Shown: piece by piece, positions 33,061 through 43,458 of the stretch
How the letters are laid out: every line of letters starts with the position of its first letter
How positions within the stretch are numbered: position 1 is the stretch's first letter
NCBI GenBank assembly: GCA_026018925.1
Contig: JAKSZU010000004.1
Span: 34,739,233 to 34,803,232 of the forward strand
Origin: Tupaia tana
Taxonomy: Eukaryota; Chordata; Mammalia; Scandentia; Tupaiidae
DNA length: 64,000 bases
Direction of reading: 5' to 3'
The notes under the pieces: generated by a model
What the model saw: only the letters and a program-made list of their open reading frames with translations
What the model was told of the DNA's origin: nothing
Database searches by the model: none
Position numbers and translations under genes: made by a program

Positions 33061-33700
33061 AAAAGACGTTTGCTAAAGACATCAGTAGTCTTGAAGGGTC
33101 AGTATTAATGCACGCTAATGCATATTTTGTTCATTTGTGAAAAGCTGACACGTTCTACAAAAAGCAGGACTATCTAGAGGGTAAATAACAGGACAAAAAT
33201 GCTTTGAAACATCATGAAATGATGGTTCAATGCACAGGGTCAAAGGGTAGAGCTGGTTTTCTTCAAGCGTTTTTTTTAAGTGCCTCATTTTTATTTAACA
33301 TTGTTTTGGGAAGGACTGCATTATATTGACACACCGAGGGGGGAAAAATTACTTTTTTGTTTTTCTAAAACTAATAGGAGCTTAGGCATTATGATTAAGG
33401 ACCAAAAAGAGCCAATGCCGATGAATGCCTTCTTTCTTCAGCTGTAAAATTTAATAGCCGCCACCGAGAGGTTTTTCTTTTAATCAGCAAAAAATTTATT
33501 TTGTCCTTGACATTTTATGCCAAAAATCAGCTACAGAGTCTGTTTTATAGCCTGAGCTGAATTGCCCTAAAGGTAGAGTTTTCCTATGAGCAGTGTTCAT
33601 TGAATTGGCTTTTTTTTTTTGCATTAGATAATAATCTGATATCAGGTTATTAGACAACCTTTCCAGTGTTTCATAAGGGTAAAGAGAACTTAAGCAGAGA
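33061..33700. other. repeat-free AT-rich stretch, possible enhancer-like conserved element
   Basis: About 640 bp without recognisable repeats. It holds TAAT-type and octamer-like sites ('tattaatgcacgctaatgca', 'ctaatgcatatt'), 'aaaatttattttgtccttgac' and 'agataataatctgatatcag'. This composition is typical of developmental non-coding elements. Conservation cannot be tested here. Confidence 0.3.
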
Positions 33701-33714
33701 CGGCAGAACATGTT

Positions 33715-33915
33715 CAGCGCTCAGATTCTTTTGGAAGGCAAGATCTGGGTTCCACTGCTCCCTCACTTTGTGACCTTGAGTCAATTACTCTCCCAGAGCC
33801 AGTTTCTTTGTTTGGTTGGGGACCATAATAGTGCCGACGTCATTATGATTAACGCACCGAAAAGCATTGAGAACAATCCTTGGCACTTACTGACTACTTA
33901 CTAAATATTAGTGAT
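33715..33915 (+). repeat. MIR, nearly full length
   Basis: 'gatctgggttccactgctcc', 'tttgtgaccttgagtcaatt', 'ctcccagagccagtttcttt' and 'cttggcacttactgac' follow MIR. Confidence 0.82.
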
Positions 33916-34169
33916 GCACAGCTACAACCTAAAACTTTATAACTTACAACTTTGCCTTGGAGAACACCATCTTAGGATTTGATAATAATAGGAATGAGAA
34001 GAAAATAGGATGGATCAATTATCTAGAAAGACTACCAAATATAAGCTTAGCAGAGAGCAAATAAATGTAGCTTACAACGCTGAAAATTGATCTTGTTTTG
34101 AAAATGTTATTTGAAATGCCTTTATTATATTAGAAGTGATGGAACATACATTGAGAATCCCATTTTTCT

Positions 34170-34560
34170 CTTATCCTGTTTGTAAAAACAGCTCCATTGA
34201 TCCATAAATGTGGATACCTTGTTCAGTGTGAGGGGTGTTTTTAGGCATTATGAAAAAACTCAGAGAAAGGTAAGTTGCAGTCCCTTCCCTGACAGAACTT
34301 GTAGTGGAACTTGGAAATTAAATAGGAAAAAATAAATAACAAAACAATACTTAACTGCTAAATGAATGGGGAAAGAAAGACTCCAGAATAAAGCATTGGT
34401 GATGGGGGGGGGGAATTTGAGCTGATTTTTAAAGGATGGGTAAGTAGAAGAGAACAGGAAAGCCTCTTACAGGTATGGGTTAATGCAAGAGTGAAGTCGG
34501 TATAGTGGGAAAGAACAAGGCAGGAGGGAAGAGAGATGGCTAGCAAGTGAAGGTTCCTTG
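34170..34560 (+). repeat. L2 fragment
   Basis: 'gcagtcccttccctgacaga', 'acttgtagtggaacttgg', then 'tttgagctgatttttaaagg' and 'atgggtaagtagaagaga', as in L2. Confidence 0.65.
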
Positions 34561-34989
34561 ATGATTAAGGCTACCTTTGAACTAGAAGTGTCTGTCCAAC
34601 TTGTTGTGAGTGGGCCCGTCCATCAAACCATTCCCCACCACCATGATTCATTGCTCCAGGGTCTCTTATCTTCATATCAGAAGTAAGACAAGAGGCAGAT
34701 ACAGATATGAGGAAGTACTTAGCTTTTCGCTACTATGCCAAACATAGTTTACATACCAACACCGATAATCTGTCAGCCCACCTCTCCTGGACACTTAATC
34801 ATTTCTCTGGAATCCCCTGGAATAATTTTTCTATGCATTACAGAGCATGCTTCAGAGTGTCTGTTTCTTAAGATAAGTTCATATTCCTTCAACCAATTGG
34901 CATTCCCACAAAGCGCCAAGGTGTCCCGTGCCACATTCCTTCTCAAACCCAAAGTGGTCAGCTGTGAAAGTAGCTACCTTCATGATCTG
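34561..34989. other. unique sequence
   Basis: No repeat or coding family recognised. A 92-codon frame at 34735-35013 is unsupported. Confidence 0.4.
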
Positions 34990-35215
34990 TTAATAATGTT
35001 TGACACTCGTTAAGGACCCACTGCGTGCCCTGTACTCTTCTAAGTCTGTCACACGTACAGATTCATTGAATTCTCCCAAAGAGAGAAACACTAGTAGTGA
35101 AGAGAGATGGGCAGACGCTGTAGATTAGTTCTACAAATATTTATATAGTGCCTACTATGTGTCAGGCACATGATTAAGTACTGGTGAAATTGAACAGACA
35201 ATGGAATACCGAAGC
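34990..35215 (+). repeat. MIR and L2 fragments
   Basis: MIR-like 'tttgacactcgttaaggacc' and 'cacgtacagattcattgaat', then 'caaatatttatatagtgcct' and 'actatgtgtcaggcac' of the L2 end type. Confidence 0.65.
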
Positions 35216-35280
35216 AAATTACTAATCACATCTTACCTATCCATGGATGTAGTTTATCAGCATCCTACTTTCTCATTGAC

Positions 35281-35533
35281 TTTTTTTTCTTTTAAGTGCC
35301 AGAAGGCACATGTGCTCCCTTAAAGAGAGACAGAAGGGGAGAAGGAGAAAGCACCCACTCAATGGGACATGGTCACAAGCAATCCCTTCCTCTATTTTTC
35401 CATCCTCTTGGGGTTTTAGACAAACACACATGAGCCCCCAGCATGCTTCTCAAGCCTTTAGGTCCAGAGCTTGAACTGCACGGTTGGCCATGAGGGATCT
35501 GGCTCTCTTAACCACCAGGCCATGGGGCCAGCC
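35281..35533 (-). mobile_element. SINE B with TSD
   Basis: TSD CTCATTGAC at 35272-35280 and 35534-35542. Antisense copy, 'taagtgccagaaggcacatg' to head 'catggggccagc'. Confidence 0.85.
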
Positions 35534-35559
35534 CTCATTGACTGTTTATTGAACACATT

Positions 35560-35800
35560 TTGAATTTTTGAGAGCAGCATTTGTTAAATGTTATATACAT
35601 ATGAAGCACCTGGGAACCATGTTAAAATGCAGATTCTGCTGAGGAGGTCTTCAGTGGAGGCTGAGTCTGCATTTCTTTCATTCTCTCTCTCTTTCTTTCT
35701 TTCTTTTGGGAGATTTTTTGGTATAGGTCATGGAGGTTGCTTGTCCAAATGGTCTTCCAAAGTAGCAGGAATTTAGAGAACCACGTGAATGGCAGAGAAA
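35560..35800 (+). repeat. MER5A-like hAT fragment with inserted pyrimidine repeat
   Basis: 'gaagcacctgggaaccatgt', 'taaaatgcagattctgctga', 'ggctgagtctgcatttct', then a (TTTC)n stretch, then 'cttgtccaaatggtcttcca' and 'aatttagagaacca', in MER5A order. Confidence 0.65.
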
Positions 35801-35801
35801 C

Positions 35802-35847
35802 ACAAAAACAAAAACAAAAACAAAAACAAAAACAAAACAAAACAACA
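35802..35847. repeat. (AAAAAC)n microsatellite
   Basis: About seven hexamer units grading into AAAAC. Confidence 0.9.
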
Positions 35848-36064
35848 GCATACTGTCACTTTCACACCAGAAAGCCTTCAAGCTTGGATTTGACCATAGG
35901 CCCCAGCTTAATGAGATCATTATTGTCATTGTCACTACCATGTGGGCCTATGGGAATCTAAGAGCATGGACCCTCAAGGCCAGGGGCACCGTTTATACCT
36001 CCTAGCTCACCTTAAAGTTTAGGGGAGAATGCAAGCTGTTCTTCTAGGAATGTGATTTATAGGG

Positions 36065-36240
36065 TGTAGCAGAGAAAGCAGTGGCCTAGCAGCCAGGAAA
36101 CCTGCTTTATCAATCAAAAAGAATTTATAGACTCGCCTTGTGACTCTAGTTAAATCACTAAGAATTTCTGTGTCTCGGTTTCCTCATCTATGAAACTTAC
36201 TAGTAACATCTGCTCTGCCCAGCCCAAAGCCACAGAGATT
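36065..36240 (+). repeat. MIR fragment
   Basis: 'gcagtggcctagcagccagg', 'gccttgtgactctagttaaa' and 'gtctcggtttcctcatctat' follow MIR. Confidence 0.78.
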
Positions 36241-36318
36241 AGTAGAGGAAGTAGGATGTGCAAAAAGACATGGAAACCTCCAGCCTACAAATGTATAGTT
36301 TTACAATAAAAAATTATA

Positions 36319-36509
36319 GGGGCCCATCCATGTGGGCGTATGCTGCTCAGATGCTGTGCTTTACAGGCTGGGACCACATGGGAGACCCAGGTTTGATTCC
36401 CCGTTCAACCTAAAGGCACAGTGGTGCATACCTGCAATCCTAGCTACTTGAGAGGCTGAAGCAGGAGCAGCGACACATGGTAAGACCCTGTTTAAACTAA
36501 ACTAAAATA
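36319..36509 (+). mobile_element. composite SINE: tRNA-like head plus 7SL/Alu-like body (Tu type)
   Basis: TSD AAAATTATA at 36310-36318 and 36510-36518. The head has 'gctgtgctttacaggctggg' and B-box-like 'ggtttgattccccg'. The body has 'gtggtgcatacctgcaatcc', 'tagctacttgagaggctgaa' and 'gcaggagcag', the Alu left-arm pattern. It shares 'tgctgtgctttacagg' and 'gggagacccaggttt' types of text with the copy at 6876. The TSD shows that the chimera moved as one unit. Confidence 0.85.
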
Positions 36510-36794
36510 AAAATTATACCACCTTCCACAGTAGGCAGTCGAGAGGGTATCTCATGAGCTTGTACTTTGGCTCCTCTCTGTGAGAGTGTTTTGTGACTCA
36601 CCTTATTCTATATTCATGAGGTGTGTAGGCCTTCGGAAGGAGCTAGCTAGCTTCATGCTATTCCAGATCAGGTCACCTCAGCCTCTGCTTGACACATAAG
36701 CAACCCCTAGACTTCCATGGCTTGTCATTCTCTACCTTGAGTCCATTAGGAATATAAGAGGTCTCTGAGCTCGAGAGGGAGAAAAACAGAGGGA

Positions 36795-36930
36795 AAGTAA
36801 CATTTATTGAGCATTTTATGTGAGTTATTTTACTTAATCTTCACAACGTTCCTTTGAGAAGGGTATTATCCCAATTTCACAGATGAGACACCAAAGCTCA
36901 GACAAGCTGACTGGCCTTGGGTTTCATTTT
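36795..36930 (+). repeat. MIR core fragment
   Basis: 'taacatttattgagcatttt', 'ttcacagatgagacaccaaa' and 'gctcagacaagctga' are MIR-like. Confidence 0.75.
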
Positions 36931-37291
36931 GTTCTTCTTTGTAAAAGGGAAATCGTTTAAATTTTGTAGCTCTAAAAATGTGATTGCCTCACTTTCACAA
37001 GACTATAAAGTTAGCAACCTCTGGTATCTGGTTAACAGTTCACTTCGTACATGTTATTCCAGAGGTAGATATCATGAGTTTAGATTGAAGCCAAGAATTC
37101 TGTGCTGAACATTCATCTCTTTGCAACAGAATTGGAGAACTGTTTTAGGATTCTTTGAATCCTAAATTCACAGACTTTCATAAAGAGTTTCACAACTTAT
37201 TAGCCTGGGAATAGAAGAGAGCTACAACTGAAGACAGCAGGCTTGTGATTTGTTCTTTTTAGGTATTAATGATGATGATAATGAGGGTTTT
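36931..37291. other. unique sequence
   Basis: No recognised feature. Confidence 0.4.
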
Positions 37292-37766
37292 CTTTGTTTA
37301 AAAAAACTGCTGGAGGATACATGCACTTTCCAGAGAGAGACAAAAGACAGGAAGCACTCTACAATGGGGAGTAGTCATGCCACAATCCATTCTCCTCCAC
37401 TCTTAATTCTGGCAGGATTTGGGGAATGCATGTTCATGCACTTGGTGTGTTTCTTCTTCTTCTTCTTTTTTTTTTAAATAATGTTACTTTATTATTTCTA
37501 TGTAAATTCTGGACAAAACAGATTTGTTGACATGCATAAAAATAAACAAAAGGAAGGTAGGCCTTATTGAAGATACCAAATAATAATAACCTATTTTATA
37601 CATATATTAACACATGTAATATATACCCATATATCTCCTACACTGTTGATACTGCTATCACACCGGGGAAGGCACTTGGTGTGTTTCTAAGTCCCCAGGG
37701 CTGAGACTCAAACCATAGTTGGCCATATGGAATCCAGCTCCTTTAACCTGTATAGCCTGTGGTTGG
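37292..37766 (-). mobile_element. SINE B interrupted by a retrocopy
   Basis: Left half 'actgctggaggatacatgca' to 'ggggaatgcatgttcatgca', right half 'agtccccaggg', 'ctgagactcaaaccatagtt', and a decayed head near 37760. The two halves rejoin exactly if the insert at 37455-37671 and one TSD copy are removed. Confidence 0.82.
37455..37671 (-). mobile_element. 5'-truncated retrocopy of unknown transcript
   Basis: A perfect 17-bp TSD, GCACTTGGTGTGTTTCT, at 37438-37454 and 37672-37688. On the minus strand the insert starts 'cccggtgtgatagcagtatc', ends with AATAAAG ('gaaataataaagtaacatta') and an A/GAA tail. This is a target-primed reverse transcript of a polyadenylated RNA. It matches no SINE or LINE 3' end that I recognise. 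Confidence 0.85.
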
Positions 37767-37774
37767 ATCAGCTC

Positions 37775-38040
37775 AATGATGGGCTTTTATTGAGTAATTT
37801 TCATGTGCTCTGAAGTATGGTAAGAGCTTTACACAGATCATTCTTCCCAACCCTTACATAGCCCTATAAAACTGATGGTTAGTTACCTACATTTTAGAGA
37901 AGAGGAAACTAGAGACCTAAAGAATTAGGAAACTTGTACAGGTCTAACTCTTCTCAAATGGGTCAGTCTGGAGTTTGGACCTGGTCCTTCTGCCTCCAAC
38001 ACTCATGCTCATTCACTTTTACCACCATATCCAGGGGCTT
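37775..38040 (+). repeat. MIR, nearly full length
   Basis: 'ttttattgagtaattttcat', 'agagctttacacagatcatt', 'tttagagaagaggaaactag', 'aggtctaactcttctcaaat' and 'ctggtccttctgcctccaac' follow MIR. Confidence 0.8.
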
Positions 38041-38094
38041 ATCCACTATTGGTCACCATAGGCTTAGACATTCATAGTGGCTCTGGGACCAGCA

Positions 38095-38350
38095 GATGGC
38101 ATAATGTTTACACTGCTGGACTACCACATAGTTGACCAGTTTGAGTTCTGGACCCGCTGGCTTGAAATTCATGCTGGGCACACGTGTGTGTGTGTGCATG
38201 CCCAAAATCTCAGGAGGAGAATGGAGGAGAAGGGATTGCAGTGTGGTCATCTTCCCAGGGGTTGATTTTTCACTTTCTGTCTCTCTGTCTCTCTGATGGG
38301 TGCACATGCCCTATAGCAAAAATCTCTCTTAAAAAAAAAAAAAGAAATTA
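38095..38350 (+). mobile_element. tRNA-derived SINE A with intact CTCF-like head
   Basis: TSD AGTGGCTCTG (38086-38095) and AATGGCTCTG (38353-38362), one mismatch. Sense full-length copy ending 'ccctatagcaaaaatctctc' plus a 13-bp A tail. Confidence 0.9.
38099..38111 (+). promoter_or_regulatory. CTCF-like core in SINE head
   Basis: Reads CCAGCAGATGGCA, fitting CCASYAGRKGGCR throughout. Confidence 0.45.
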
Positions 38351-38699
38351 GTAATGGCTCTGAGTGGAAAAGAGCCACTTCAAATTAATAATAATGATGA
38401 TAGAATAATAATTATTAGTAATGGAAACAACTGCCAGTGCCTCTGTTGGCACTGTCCTAACCAATCATGTCACTGGACATGTGTGATCCCGGGCTGAAAT
38501 AATCTCGGGTGACTGACATATAACAGATTGCACGTGACATCTGCCCTGGGCTTCCCAGCGTGGTGCTTCAGCCTTCTTAGCTCAGAGCTCACTTAACTTA
38601 CCAGCAGAGTGCGGGTATGCTGGAAAGGACTCTCTGCAGGCTGTGTAGCTACAGCTTTTCCAGCAGGACCTAGGCCATGTGGGATCTTAAAGAGTTGAA
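38351..38699. other. unique sequence
   Basis: AT-rich AATAAT stretch, then 300 bp with nothing recognised. Confidence 0.4.
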
Positions 38700-38870
38700 T
38701 GGCCTGAGAGATACGCAGTCCTGTTCCTTTAGGCTAGTTCCTTAAACTCGCTGAATCTCAGTTTTGTTATCTTTTAAAGGGGATAATGATAGTACCCCTT
38801 TCTCAGAATTGTAAAGGATAATTGCGTCAGTGGTGCCAGACCCACAGTAGGTGCAGGCTGAGGATCATCG
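38700..38870 (+). repeat. MIR fragment
   Basis: 'ctagttccttaaactcgctg', 'aatctcagttttgttatctt', 'ggataatgatagtacccctt' and 'gacccacagtaggtgc' follow MIR. Confidence 0.8.
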
Positions 38871-38879
38871 TAGCTTACT

Positions 38880-39260
38880 TTATTCTGGACTATGTCATCT
38901 CTGATTTTTCTCTTTTCTTCTCTCATAACCCATCAGCAAAAATTCTGCCATTGTACCTCTAAATTATACCTGGAACCTGTCTATTCCATGTCTGGCTACT
39001 ACATTAGTCCAGTCTAGCTTCATCTCTAGTCTAGATTACTGCAACAGCTTCCTACCGGGCTCCTGCTTGACAGAGTACCCTGAGTTGTATATCTTATTCT
39101 GTATGAACTGGATCGTTTACTCCCTTCCTGAAAGCCCTTCAGTGGTTTCTCATTTCAGTAGAATCAATATATGTCTCTTACCCTGCAAGTTTCTACCTGG
39201 TCTGGTCTTGCCCACTTCCCACCATCACAGTTCATGGCCTGTTTGGAACCCAGCTTCACA
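38880..39260 (+). repeat. L2 fragment
   Basis: 'gattactgcaacagcttcct', 'ccttcctgaaagcccttcag', 'tggtttctcatttcagtaga' and 'cctggtctggtcttgcccac' follow L2 3' sequence. Confidence 0.72.
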
Positions 39261-39843
39261 GTGGGAAGTGAGTGGAAGGAGGTGCAGTGAAGCTTCTTCG
39301 GTATTTATAACTGCTCCCCATTGCTCACATTACTAGCTGAGCTCTGCCTCTTCTTGTCAGATCAGTGGAGGCATTAGATTCTCACAGGAGCCCCCAGGTG
39401 AGACCGTCTAGTTGCAGGAAGACAAGCTCAGGTGCCCACGGACTCTGCATTATGGTGAGTTGTATAATTACATCATTATATATCACGGTATAATAGTAGA
39501 AATAAAGTGTACACTAAATGTAATGCTCTTGAATCATCCCAAACCTCCACTTCCCTGCCCCGGCCCATGGAAAAACTGTCTTCCAGGAAACTGGTTTCTG
39601 GTGCCAAAAAAGTTGGGGGCCACTGCTCTAAAGGAGTGATGTTTAAATCTGAAGCATCGTAACTTTGTCTGTATTGTCTCTTGAATTTATTATAAACATC
39701 CCTTGATCAGGGGCAAGGTTGGATCAGTGAAAGGAGTGCTCTTCTGAAATTATTCTACCTATAGGAACATTTTCTCTTTTAAAAATATGGTAGCCTGTGT
39801 GGACTAGCAGAGACCCTGGAGAGATGCTGATATCTACGTTGTA

Positions 39844-39901
39844 TTAGGTTGTCTGGAAAAGTCATGACCTGGTTTTCTATGCAAAAATTCCTGAGTCTCA
39901 A
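39844..39901. mobile_element. palindromic mariner-like MITE, copy 4 (shortened right arm)
   Basis: Left 'ttaggttgtctggaaaagtc' intact; the right arm is reduced to 'ctgagtctcaa'. TA flanks both sides (39842-39843, 39902-39903). Confidence 0.7.
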
Positions 39902-40010
39902 TAGAGGAGGAAGCTGCAACTCATCCAAGTGAGGTGGTTCATGCACATTCATGTCACAGTAAGTGCTGGGTTAGGCCCATGTCTTTATGACTTCCAAACT
40001 CCACACTTAT

Positions 40011-40058
40011 AAAAAAAATATTTATTATTATTGTAAATTTGCTGTAGGGCTTGCATAT

Positions 40059-40111
<53 letters not shown>

Positions 40112-40212
40112 AGAGAGAGAGAGAGAGAAAGCAAGTCGCCAGGTCTGGGACTTGAGCCATGGTCGGCTATGTGGGAATCCAGTGTCTTAACCACCATGCC
40201 ACCTGCTGGCCT
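40011..40212 (-). mobile_element. short-form SINE A with expanded (GA)n
   Basis: Antisense: 'ttgctgtagggcttgcatat', an expanded (GA)n at about 40062-40130, then 'agtcgccaggtctgggactt', and head 'ccatgccacctgctggcc'. The central module is absent. The head (40197-40209, minus strand) reads CCAGCAGGTGGCA, a CTCF-like core. Confidence 0.82.
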
Positions 40213-41079
40213 ACTCCATATTCTTTTAGACAGCAGGTGTACTTGCCACTTTGTGATCCTGAGGAATTTAAGTTCAGGACATTTCATCCTGTTGCTTCTG
40301 TTTCTTCAATTGCTTGGCCTGTTCTGGATTTTTAGGAGTTAAAAAAAAAGTTGGCTGATACCCCCTTTCAGTCCTAACAAAATGTCTCACTATCCATAAT
40401 CCTTTGAAATCTGGCAAGTGAGAAGTCAAAATGCACGGGGGTACATTTTTCTCTGGCTGGCCTAATGACTTGGCATGCTGGAACTGAGTGGTTTTGAACC
40501 TTGAGGCCGCCTCTGAGTACCTGCATCCCTACCCCTGTGCAAGTCACCAAAACCCTTTGTAAAATGGCCAATGCAATCTTATAGAGGGAGCCAGGGAAAT
40601 GCTCATGAAATTGATCTTGAAGCACTTGGCAATTGCAAACTTCACAAGAATCCTGAGTAGGAATAATTAACTTATTTTGGAGGATGGATTTACTTAGGAA
40701 AGCTCCAACTGCGATGAGGGTGGGCCCCTCTTTCCTGTTACTTCTGGCACGTGCTCTTCTCCAAGTCACATTTACAGCAGTATGGGTGGTTTGTCTGCTT
40801 AGAGCCATCCAGAAAAGTTAGTGGGAAAAGCCAAGAGGCCATTGGCACTAAGAGACCAGGCTTGGCACCAGTCACAGTGAGAAGCATTGCTTTTATTAGC
40901 AACTTAGTCATTCTACTGTTGGCGTGGCAGAAGTACCTTCTACGCAGACTCAAGATGCTAATGTGGTTATTAGGAACCAAGGCACCCCGTGCCTCATAGA
41001 AGTCCTGAACTGTGGACACAGCATGCCTTTCACTAGTGTGGTGATAAGGTTTGGCTATATGTTTGCTTTCAGAGAGACC
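40213..41079. other. unique sequence with overlapping minus-strand open frames
   Basis: Two minus-strand frames (144 codons at 40374-40808, 116 codons at 40738-41088) overlap in different phases. That would suit a frameshifted pseudogene, but neither peptide resembles a family I know, and a plus-strand frame is also open. I leave it unassigned. Confidence 0.3.
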
Positions 41080-41290
41080 TGCTGTCATTCTGCTGTAGGT
41101 TCCACAGCGTGCTGTTTGAATCCGAGTCCTGTCACTTACTAACTGAGGCTTGGTGATTATGTGATCAGCCTCCCTGTTCTCATCTGTGAAATAGGGAAGG
41201 TAACGGTATGTACCTCACAGAATTTTTAAAGAAATAAATGGGTTGATGTAGGGAAAACATTGAGAACACTCCCAAGCAACACCCAACACC
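41080..41290 (+). repeat. MIR, nearly full length
   Basis: 'gtttgaatccgagtcctgtc', 'cttactaactgaggcttggt', 'gttctcatctgtgaaatagg' and 'gtacctcacagaatttttaa' follow MIR. Confidence 0.82.
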
Positions 41291-41369
41291 ACGGGCTCCA
41301 TGGTGATTATGAACCTGCAGCTGGACCTCACCCTCTACATCATGGCTGTCCTTTGCTTCTTTATAACTT

Positions 41370-41641
41370 TTACTTTATTTATTTATTTATATTTTTTTAG
41401 AGGTTTTTGCTATGGGGTGCGTGCGCTCGCCAGAAAGACCGAGACAAAGAGACAGAAAGTGAAAAATCGCCCCCCAGAGGGATGGCCACGTACAATCCCT
41501 TCTCCTCCATTCTCCTCTTGGGATCCTGGGTGCGCATGCATATGTGCCCTGTGTGAGTTTAAGCCACCGGGTGTGGGACTCAAACCACAGTCGACTACAT
41601 GGGAGTCCAGCGACATAGCCATTATGCCAACTGCTGGTCCC
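41370..41641 (-). mobile_element. tRNA-derived SINE A
   Basis: Antisense, (TTTA)n tail at about 41370-41390, 'agaggtttttgctatggggt' to head at 41641. Possible decayed TSD CTTTATAACTTT/CTTTAAAATCTTT. Confidence 0.88.
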
Positions 41642-41929
41642 CTTTAAAATCTTTAAGGGACTCCTGGGAATAACTCGAGAGAGGCCAAAATGTTAACTGT
41701 ACGGAAGACTGTCCTTTGCCTAGTCCTAACAATGGAAGGACACGTCGTGCCCTCAGATCAGACCCTGTTAGAGGCCAAAGCTCATAAAAGGAGGAAGAAA
41801 AGGTTTGGAAATTTAGTACAGCTATGATGTCTCCACTGAAAGGAATTAATTTTTAAAGACCCATTACAGTTCATACCAGCAAGCACACAAATAGGCAAAT
41901 TCTATTTTTTGAAAAGTGTGATTTTTATT
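41642..41929. other. unique sequence
   Basis: Nothing recognised. Confidence 0.4.
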
Positions 41930-42345
41930 TCCTTTGTCAGCACTATATATCAGGCATCTATCCTGGGCAGATGGGATTGTTGATGTGATAAGAAAAAGTT
42001 GCAGTTTCTGACCTTGGGAAATTTTCAAAAGCAAGCTGGGAAATACATGCTTACATTTTATAAGCACATTCCTCCTGAGTGAATCTAATTCATCCTTTAA
42101 AGCTTATCTCAAATATCACCTTCTCTAGGCAGCCTTTCCAGAATTCTCCTTCACAGTTAGCAATTTTATTTTCTCTTTCTTTCTTCCCATCTTTCTTTCT
42201 TTTTGGTTGCTTCCATAAAACTTTGCCTTTAACCTTAGTGACATTGTGATCATCTGCTTGCCTGACTTATGGTAGACTGAGATCTCCTTGAGGACAGAGA
42301 CCATGACAAATAGTGTAAACGTCCATTGAATAAAAAAAGTGCACT
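41930..42345 (+). repeat. L2 fragments
   Basis: 'cactatatatcaggcatcta', then 'tctcaaatatcaccttctct', 'aggcagcctttccagaattc' and 'ctgagatctccttgaggaca', in L2 order. Confidence 0.7.
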
Positions 42346-42656
42346 TTTTATCTGTCTCCATATATGCTAGGACTTGGGTACTTGGTGTATGTTTGTTGAT
42401 TAAAATGGTAAATAAATGACAATCAATGTAAGTGGTAAATATTGATAATAAAAAGATAGCTAAAACCAATTGCCTCTTGAAAAGCCGTTCTTATTTCCCC
42501 TCTGCCAGAATGCAGCTGACATGTGCTTGAGGGCTTTCTTTTTTTCAGCGGGCCTTTTCTTTCAGTAGCTTATTTGATTATCCTGCCTTATGAGGAAATG
42601 TAACTAATATTGCCTCTTCTATGAAGTAGAAGCTTGGCAACTTATACTGGGATTCT

Positions 42657-42804
42657 TTTTTGTTTTTAAGAATTATTTTCTTTAACTTTATTTTAAATTT
42701 GAGAGAGAGAAAGTGAGAAAGCAAGCTGCCAGGTCCAGGACTCGAGCCACGGTCAGCCATGTGGGAGTCCAGCGCCCTTAACCACCATACCACCTGCTAT
42801 CCCC
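42657..42804 (-). mobile_element. short-form SINE A with 16-bp TSD
   Basis: TSD CTTATACTGGGATTCT (42641-42656) and CTTATGCTAGGATTCT (42805-42820). It goes from a T-rich tail through 'gagagagagaaagtgaga' directly to 'gctgccaggtccaggactcg' and the head. This confirms the short form as a mobile unit. Confidence 0.88.
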
Positions 42805-42863
42805 CTTATGCTAGGATTCTAATCCAGCCATCTGGACCAGAACTTGGTCTCTCTTTCTCATTC

Positions 42864-43086
42864 TAAGTTTGTTTATCTCTTTCAAGGAAGAGCATGAGAG
42901 GGAGAGTGCATTTCCAATATGGTCCTTAGGCTGCAATCCATCCTGGCCCCCAGCTAGCTCAGATCCTGGGCACGTGCCTGCCCAATGTACTCGGAGGTCT
43001 CCAGATTTGCATCTGGAACTTCTCTTTCCCATATGTGATTTCCTTGCACAGCATTGTATTTTACCACTGCACCACTGTCTGGCTTC
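42864..43086 (-). mobile_element. SINE C
   Basis: 'tttatctctttcaaggaaga' tail end, 'cccaatgtactcggaggtct', 'cattgtattttaccactgca' A-box side and head 'ccactgtctggc'. Confidence 0.65.
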
Positions 43087-43150
43087 CAAAACGTGTTCTC
43101 CGAACAGATACACCAAACTGCCTCTCATTTTGAGACTTTAGAGTTTGAGA

Positions 43151-43157
43151 TTTTTTC

Positions 43158-43189
<32 letters not shown>

Positions 43190-43458
43190 TTTTTTTTTTC
43201 TTTCTTTCTTTGCTTGCTTGCTATAGGGCGTGTGTGCTCTCCAGAAAGAGAGACAGAGAGAGACAGAGACAGAAAGCGAGAAATCACCCCCCATGGGTTG
43301 GCCACGCCACAATCCCTTCTCCTGCAGTCTCCTCTCGGGATCTTGGGCACGCAAGCACACATGCCCGGCGTGAGTTTAAGCTACTGGGTCTGGGACTCAA
43401 ACCGCGGTCGGCTACATGGGAGTCCAGCGACATAGCCATTACGCTAACTGCTAGTCCC
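43151..43458 (-). mobile_element. tRNA-derived SINE A with (TTTC)n tail
   Basis: Imperfect TSD AGTTTGAGATTTT (from 43142) and AGTTTGAGGATTTT (from 43460). The tail side is a (CTTT)n microsatellite at about 43152-43213. CpG-rich body with 'caaaccgcggtcggctac'. Confidence 0.9.
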
